Part shown: one piece after another, positions 32,856-37,264 of the stretch
Layout of the letters: each line of letters opens with the position of its first letter
Numbering within the stretch: position 1 is the first letter of the stretch
NCBI RefSeq assembly: GCF_004146235.1
Contig: NZ_SELO01000037.1
Location: 1-37,264, forward strand
Reading direction: 5' to 3'
Length of the DNA: 37,264 bases
DNA from: Tropicimonas sp. IMCC6043
GTDB lineage: Bacteria > Pseudomonadota > Alphaproteobacteria > Rhodobacterales > Rhodobacteraceae
Position numbers and translations under genes: made by a program
The notes under the pieces: generated by a model
What the model was told of the DNA's origin: nothing
Seen by the model: the letters and a program-made list of their open reading frames with translations, nothing else
Databases searched by the model: none

Positions 32856-34097
32856 ATGACAAAACTGAGAACACTTTCCACGGCAGGCGCTATGATAGCC
32901 CTGCTGTCCGGGCCGCTTGCGGCGCAGGAACTGCGCTTCACTGTCTGGACGGGCAATGATGCCCACCTGGCAATGCTGAACGGTATCGCCGACAGCTTCA
33001 CAGCGACCCATCCGGGCGTGACGGTCAAATACGAGACTATACCGGCGGGCGACTACGTCCAGAAGCTGACGTTCCAGTTGGCGGGCGGCAATCCGCCGGA
33101 CCTCGGCTGGATGTTCGAGAACTCGATCCCGACGTTCATCGCTGCCGGAGCGGTGCGCGATCTCGCGCCCACTCTGACCAGTACCGAGGGTTACGACGTC
33201 GCCGATTTCTCGGAGCCTGCAATGGGTCTGTGGACACAGGGCGACAGCATTTACGGCGTGCCGTTTTCGACGTCGCCGTTCATGATCTATTTCAACAAGG
33301 ACATGTTCGACGCCGCCGGGCTTGAAGATCCGCTCACGCTGGCCGCCAAGGGCGAATGGGACATGGAGAAGTTCCGCGAAGTGGCCAAGGCGCTGTCCGA
33401 GGCGAACGATGCCTATGGCTTCGAGTTCAAGGACGGGCAGGGCTACGACAGTCGGATCATGCACGCCATCATGCCGCCGATCCGGGCCTATGGCGGCTTT
33501 GCCTGGCAAGATGGTGAATGCGGGTTCAACAAGCCCGAAGCGGTCGCGGCACTGACCATGCTGCATGAGATGGTCTTCGCCGACGGTTCGATCGTCCCGC
33601 CCGGTGAGCAGGGCGACTATTTCTCGGGTGGGTCGGCGATGACGATCAATCAGATCTCGCGTGCTTCCAAGATGCCGGAGGCGGGCTTCAACTGGGGGAT
33701 TGCGCCGCTTCCCACCGGTCCGGCGGGAGCCGCGCCGATCATCGGGCAGGCAGGGCTTGCCGTGTTCTCTGAAAGCAAGAATCCCGAACTGGCAGCGGAA
33801 TTCATCGCGCACATGACCAATGCCGAAAACGTGGCGGTGATGGCGCAGTTCTTCCCGCCCGCGCGCAAGTCGGTGCTCGATAGCGAAGCCTTCATTAACG
33901 CCAATGCACTGATCCCGGCAGAGCAGATGGCGAACGTGAGTGCCGCGATCGAGGAAGGCCGGGTGCTGCCAAGCCATGAGAGGTCGCCGCAGATCGATGC
34001 CGCCATGAAGCCTCGGTTTGACGCTTTCTGGCGCGCAGATGCCGACGTGGCCGCGTCTCTGGATGCGGTTTGCGAAGCGATCAAGGGCGAGCTCTGA
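32856..34097 (+). CDS. ABC transporter sugar-binding protein (family 1)
   Basis: The start ATG at 32856 follows AAGGGAGG and begins a signal peptide (MTKLRTLSTAGAMIALLSGP, cleavage after LAA). The 413-residue protein is a family 1 solute-binding protein: LRFTVWTGNDAHLAMLNGIAD at the mature start, then the sugar-type patches GGNPPDLGWMFENS, YGVPFSTSPFMIYFNKDMF and MTINQISRA. It captures a carbohydrate in the periplasm and hands it to the two permeases encoded next. It is 61 bp after the SDR gene. Confidence 0.92.
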   Translation: MTKLRTLSTAGAMIALLSGPLAAQELRFTVWTGNDAHLAMLNGIADSFTATHPGVTVKYETIPAGDYVQKLTFQLAGGNPPDLGWMFENSIPTFIAAGAVRDLAPTLTSTEGYDVADFSEPAMGLWTQGDSIYGVPFSTSPFMIYFNKDMFDAAGLEDPLTLAAKGEWDMEKFREVAKALSEANDAYGFEFKDGQGYDSRIMHAIMPPIRAYGGFAWQDGECGFNKPEAVAALTMLHEMVFADGSIVPPGEQGDYFSGGSAMTINQISRASKMPEAGFNWGIAPLPTGPAGAAPIIGQAGLAVFSESKNPELAAEFIAHMTNAENVAVMAQFFPPARKSVLDSEAFINANALIPAEQMANVSAAIEEGRVLPSHERSPQIDAAMKPRFDAFWRADADVAASLDAVCEAIKGEL

Positions 34098-34104
34098 GGG
34101 CCTG

Positions 34105-35034
34105 ATGGGCACGCTTCCGGATTCCGACACCACGGCGCGCGCATCCCGCGCGCCGTGGCTGACGCTTCGCCGGCGCGAAGCGATCGAGGGGTGGCTGTTT
34201 GTAAGCCCCACCCTGATCGGTTTCCTGATTTTCTTCCTGGGGCCGTTGATTGCAGTCGTGTTCTACTCGCTGTCCGAGTGGAATCTGCTCAGCCAGAAAA
34301 CCACGTATGTCGGCCTGGCGAACTACGCCGATGCACTGACTGAGAACCCGGATTTCTGGCACGTCATCCGCAATTCCGTGTTCTTTGCCGCAGGACTGGT
34401 GCCAATGAACATGGCACTTGCTTTGGCCCTTGCCATCTCCCTGTCGCGGCCCGGCAAGGGCGTGGTCTTCTTCCGTACCGTCTTCTTCGCACCGGTCATT
34501 ACGTCTGCCGTTGCCTGGGCCATCGTGTGGAAATTCCTGCTTCAGGGCGAGGCCGGCGCTGTCAACCAGATGCTCGCGCAGGTCGGAATCGACGGTCCGA
34601 ATTGGCTGCGCGAACCAAACTGGGCGATGGTTGCGGTGATCGTGACCCGGGTCATCAAGATGGTCGGCCTCAACATGATCCTCTACATCGCGGCGCTCCA
34701 GGCGATTCCGCGTGATTACGAACAGGCCGCCCGCTTGGAGGGCGCCTCGGGCTGGCAGATCTTCCGAATGGTGACCTGGCCGCTGCTGGCGCCGACGACG
34801 CTGATTATCATGGTGATCACCACCATCGGGTCGTTCAAGGTCTTCGATCACATCTATCTGATGACTGGTGGCGGACCGGAAAACGGAACACTGGTGCTGG
34901 CCTATTACATCTACGAACAGGCCTTCGAGTTCTTTAACATCGGCTACGCCTCGGCACTGGCCATGATCATGTTCGTCATCGTCCTCTCGCTGACGATCGT
35001 GCAGCTGTTGCTGCGTCAGAAAGGATCCGCGTGA
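34105..35034 (+). CDS. ABC sugar permease, MalF/UgpA type
   Basis: The ATG at 34105 has GAGGG just upstream and lies seven bases after the binding protein gene. The 309-residue membrane protein has six hydrophobic segments, the first being WLFVSPTLIGFLIFFLGPLIAVVF. The coupling loop (EAA motif) is EQAARLEGASGWQIFRMVTWP, which contacts the ATPase. It forms the channel with the next permease. A longer frame starting at 34018 overlaps the binding protein and was rejected. Confidence 0.92.
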   Translation: MGTLPDSDTTARASRAPWLTLRRREAIEGWLFVSPTLIGFLIFFLGPLIAVVFYSLSEWNLLSQKTTYVGLANYADALTENPDFWHVIRNSVFFAAGLVPMNMALALALAISLSRPGKGVVFFRTVFFAPVITSAVAWAIVWKFLLQGEAGAVNQMLAQVGIDGPNWLREPNWAMVAVIVTRVIKMVGLNMILYIAALQAIPRDYEQAARLEGASGWQIFRMVTWPLLAPTTLIIMVITTIGSFKVFDHIYLMTGGGPENGTLVLAYYIYEQAFEFFNIGYASALAMIMFVIVLSLTIVQLLLRQKGSA

Positions 35035-35882
35035 TGGAACTGACACGGACGCAGTCTAGGATTCTGATGCGCATCTGCTGGGCACTTTCGCTCGGCGTCG
35101 TGGCTGTCCCATTTGTGTTTCCGTTCCTGTGGATGGTCTCGTCGGGTTTCAAGAGCGCAACGGAGATCTTCGGGCAGCCAAGCCTGATCCCCCGGGTCTG
35201 GCGATGGGGAAACTTCGTCGAAGTCTTCGAATACCAGCCGTTCGCGCGTCAGTATTTCAACTCGATCTACATCGCCAGTTCCGTGACCGTCATCACTCTG
35301 ATCCTGTCCTCGCTCGCCGGCTACGCCCTGGCGCGGATACGTTTCGCAGGGGCCGGGCTCCTGATGCTGTTCCTCGTCTCGGCCTTGATGGTGCCGGAGG
35401 AAGTGACCATCGTTCCGAACTTCTTCCTGATGAAGTGGCTTGGCGTCATGGATACCCATGTGCCGCTGATCCTGCTGCCGGTCTTCGGTCCGCACGGCGT
35501 CATGGCAACATTCCTCATGCGGCAATACTTCGTCGCGCTGCCGAAGGAACTGGAAGAGGCCGGCAAGCTTGATGGGCTCTCCCGAGTTGGGATCTGGTGG
35601 AAGATCGCCCTGCCGATGTCCCGTCCGGCGCTGGCGGCCGTGGCGATCATCACCTTCCTGTTCTCCTGGAACCTGTTCCTTGAGCCGCTGGTCTTCCTTT
35701 CCAGCCTGGAGAATTTCACCTTGCCCTTGGCATTATCCAACTTCACGGACCCCTACGGCGCGCCGCTGTGGCACCTGCAACTGGCGGCAACCAGCCTTGC
35801 GGTCTTGCCGATCCTGATCGTCTACCTGATCGCGCAGCGTCAGATCATCGAAAGTTTCGCAATGTCCGGCGTGAAGGGCTGA
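35034..35882 (+). CDS. ABC sugar permease, MalG/UgpE type
   Basis: Starts at ATG 35034, overlapping the previous stop by one base (TGATG); GTG at 35031 is an alternative. The 282-residue protein has about six membrane helices and the EAA coupling loop [21 protein letters not shown] near residue 180. Early residues [20 protein letters not shown] are typical of the MalG side. It pairs with the 34105-35034 product to form the transmembrane pore. Confidence 0.92.
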   Translation: MELTRTQSRILMRICWALSLGVVAVPFVFPFLWMVSSGFKSATEIFGQPSLIPRVWRWGNFVEVFEYQPFARQYFNSIYIASSVTVITLILSSLAGYALARIRFAGAGLLMLFLVSALMVPEEVTIVPNFFLMKWLGVMDTHVPLILLPVFGPHGVMATFLMRQYFVALPKELEEAGKLDGLSRVGIWWKIALPMSRPALAAVAIITFLFSWNLFLEPLVFLSSLENFTLPLALSNFTDPYGAPLWHLQLAATSLAVLPILIVYLIAQRQIIESFAMSGVKG

Positions 35883-35913
35883 TACCCGACGGCAGGGCCG
35901 GGAAAGGCATGAC

Positions 35914-37035
35914 ATGAGCAGTCTCAAACTCAGGAATATCAGCAAGAGCTTCGGCAAGGCGGAAGTCATCCGAGGGGTGAGCCTTGATGTGAACGAAGGC
36001 GAGTTCGTCGTCTTCGTCGGTCCGTCCGGCTGCGGCAAGTCCACACTTCTGCGGATGATCTCGGGCCTGGAAGACATCAGCGGCGGGGATCTCTGGATCG
36101 GCGAACGCAGGGTGAACGAAGTCCAGGCGGCCAAGCGCGGAGTGGCGATGGTGTTCCAGTCCTATGCCCTTTATCCGCACCTGACGGTGAAGCAGAATAT
36201 GGCTTTCGGCCTGAAGGTCCGAAAAGAAAAACCTGCCGAGATCGACCGACGTGTCGATGAAGCCGCGAGGACGCTTCAACTCGAAGCCTTGCTGGACCGG
36301 TATCCCAGGGAGTTGTCCGGTGGACAACGGCAGCGCGTCGCCATCGGCCGGGCGATCGTCGGCCATCCAGAGGTTTTTCTTTTCGATGAGCCGCTTTCGA
36401 ATCTCGACGCAGAACTGAGAGTCCACATGCGGGCGGAGATTGCTGCTCTGCACAAGCGGCTTGGCAATACCATGGTGTATGTCACCCATGACCAGATCGA
36501 GGCGATGACACTTGCCGATCGCATCGTGGTGCTGCGAGACGGCCGGATCGAGCAGGTGGGCTCACCGAAGGAACTTTACGCCAGGCCCGACAACCTGTTC
36601 GTTGCCCAGTTCATCGGCAGTCCAAGAATGAACGTATGTCCTGCCGACGACATCTCGGTATACCTAAGCCGGGCGCGCATTGACACCCGAGGCGCGGCGA
36701 AGGTCGGAATGCGTCCGGAACATTTGAAGGTCGTGCCCGAGAAAGAGAGTGTCCTGACGGGGCGCGTGGCGATCAGCGAGTACACCGGTGGAGCGTCGTT
36801 GCTCCATGTGGAGATCGCTGGCGCCGGGACTTTTCTCGTGTTGAGTGAGGGCCAGGACGGACCGGAACCAGATGACACTGTGTATCTTGCGATTGACTGG
36901 AGCGACATTCACCTGTTCGATGAAAACGGGCTGGCCCTGCGATCTGATCATCCCGGTCCACGCGCGCACGCGTCGGACCAGCCCCGAGGGGATTTTAGTG
37001 GAACCAGGCCGGTGACGAGGCAGGGGGGCGACTAG
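35914..37035 (+). CDS. ABC transporter ATPase, MalK/UgpC type
   Basis: A 373-residue protein that powers the importer. Walker [10 protein letters not shown] (residues 36-44), Q-loop [11 protein letters not shown], signature [14 protein letters not shown], Walker [13 protein letters not shown] and switch His in VTHDQ are all present, followed by the C-terminal TOBE regulatory domain ([31 protein letters not shown]). AAAGG precedes the ATG at 35914. After about residue 345 the sequence turns into low-complexity residues ([19 protein letters not shown]), where the DNA starts to look like an IS6 remnant. The natural C-terminus has therefore probably been replaced, though the functional domains seem complete. 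Confidence 0.92.
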   Translation: MSSLKLRNISKSFGKAEVIRGVSLDVNEGEFVVFVGPSGCGKSTLLRMISGLEDISGGDLWIGERRVNEVQAAKRGVAMVFQSYALYPHLTVKQNMAFGLKVRKEKPAEIDRRVDEAARTLQLEALLDRYPRELSGGQRQRVAIGRAIVGHPEVFLFDEPLSNLDAELRVHMRAEIAALHKRLGNTMVYVTHDQIEAMTLADRIVVLRDGRIEQVGSPKELYARPDNLFVAQFIGSPRMNVCPADDISVYLSRARIDTRGAAKVGMRPEHLKVVPEKESVLTGRVAISEYTGGASLLHVEIAGAGTFLVLSEGQDGPEPDDTVYLAIDWSDIHLFDENGLALRSDHPGPRAHASDQPRGDFSGTRPVTRQGGD

Positions 37036-37130
37036 CCTCCCTTGATGTCCAATCCTGATTCGTTTAAATACTTCAAGACCAGCCGCGAGATCATCCGCCC
37101 GGCGGTTATGATTTACGTCCAATTCCCTCG
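37005..37130 (+). mobile_element. Short IS6-family remnant at the right edge
   Basis: The stretch GAGGCAGGGG...CGACTAGCCTCCC corresponds to the pre-ATG region of the other copies (GGGGCAGGGG...TGAGTAGCGTCCCC). The ATG at 37045 then begins a frame MSNPDSFKYFKTSREIIR that matches the transposase start. Family similarity fades near 37125. It is more diverged than the copies at 1727 and 27222, so it is a separate family member or an older remnant. Both ends are unclear, and no transposase core remains. Confidence 0.7.
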
Positions 37131-37146
37131 GTGGCGATGTCATGTG

Positions 37147-37222
37147 TGGACGTATATGGACCCCGCCTGATTGCAACGCCTGATCTGGTCGGGTTCGAGT
37201 TTCGCAATTGCGGACGTATATC
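37147..37222 (+). repeat. Direct repeat GGACGTATAT in the terminal gene-free stretch
   Basis: GGACGTATAT occurs at about 37148-37157 and again at about 37212-37221, 64 bases apart, in the last 130 bases, where I see no gene. Such repeats are found near ends of some insertion sequences, but the window stops too soon to tell. Confidence 0.4.
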
Positions 37223-37264
37223 CGGCTTCCTTGAGCGGCCCGATACTTCGCCGCCGCGAGCCCC

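Noticed and set aside
32811..35046. Long minus-strand frames opposite the ABC transporter genes
   Set aside because: His/Arg/Asp-rich shadow translations with no domains.

Overview
This is a high-GC window from an alphaproteobacterium, most likely of the Rhodobacterales (roseobacter) type. That placement rests on inference from the tRNA-Val(CAC) sequence, the IS6-family transposase type, codon use and gene content; no marker gene fixes the species. The whole window reads as accessory DNA: recombinase debris, a tRNA, IS6-family copies at three places, and three functional gene blocks between them.

Left edge (1-2544): the end of an unidentified ORF, then a frameshifted tyrosine-recombinase fragment that runs into a doubly frameshifted serine recombinase (a 7-bp tandem duplication plus a 1-base loss). 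These are followed by an intact tRNA-Val(CAC) and a complete 818-bp IS6-family element that starts 1 bp after the tRNA CCA end.

Copper block (2545-12617): a CueR-type promoter precedes a P1B copper ATPase with two N-terminal heavy-metal-binding modules, followed by an APC-type permease. Three small minus-strand genes encode a 38-residue membrane peptide, a His/Gly/Pro-rich secreted protein and a Met/Gly-rich EF-hand protein. Divergent from these, an OmpR-type regulator and a sensor kinase with a Met/His-rich sensor segment lead into a Cys-rich secreted protein, a Tat-exported Asp-box protein, a DUF411 protein and a c-type cytochrome. Together they look like a copper export, sensing and periplasmic handling system.

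Envelope block (13518-27155): almost every product has a signal peptide or membrane segments. A plus-strand outer-membrane barrel protein and two minus-strand genes (a phospholipase-D-like lipoprotein and a DUF4239 membrane protein) come first. Then a long minus-strand run, read from 26059 down to 17130, encodes an outer-membrane barrel, a DUF3604 protein with PHP-like metal motifs, several small secreted proteins (glycine zippers, HdeA-like, RcnB/CigR-like), two tandem DUF1254/DUF1214 paralogs and a PafA-type phosphatase. A divergent AraC-family regulator sits at its head. I regard this as the best candidate for an undescribed system in the window.

Sugar-acid block (27222-37130): a truncated IS6 copy abuts a minus-strand operon of two enolase-superfamily (mandelate racemase type) paralogs and two unknown proteins, all joined by overlapping start/stop codons. 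A further gene seems to be cut off by the IS. Divergent from it are a GntR/FCD regulator, an SDR oxidoreductase and a complete ABC importer (binding protein, two permeases, ATPase). A near-perfect inverted repeat in the divergent promoter region is the probable operator. The ATPase gene runs at its 3' end into another IS6-family remnant. The first two IS6 copies lie in the same orientation and frame about 25 kb, which suggests assembly by IS6-type cointegrate or pseudo-compound transposition.
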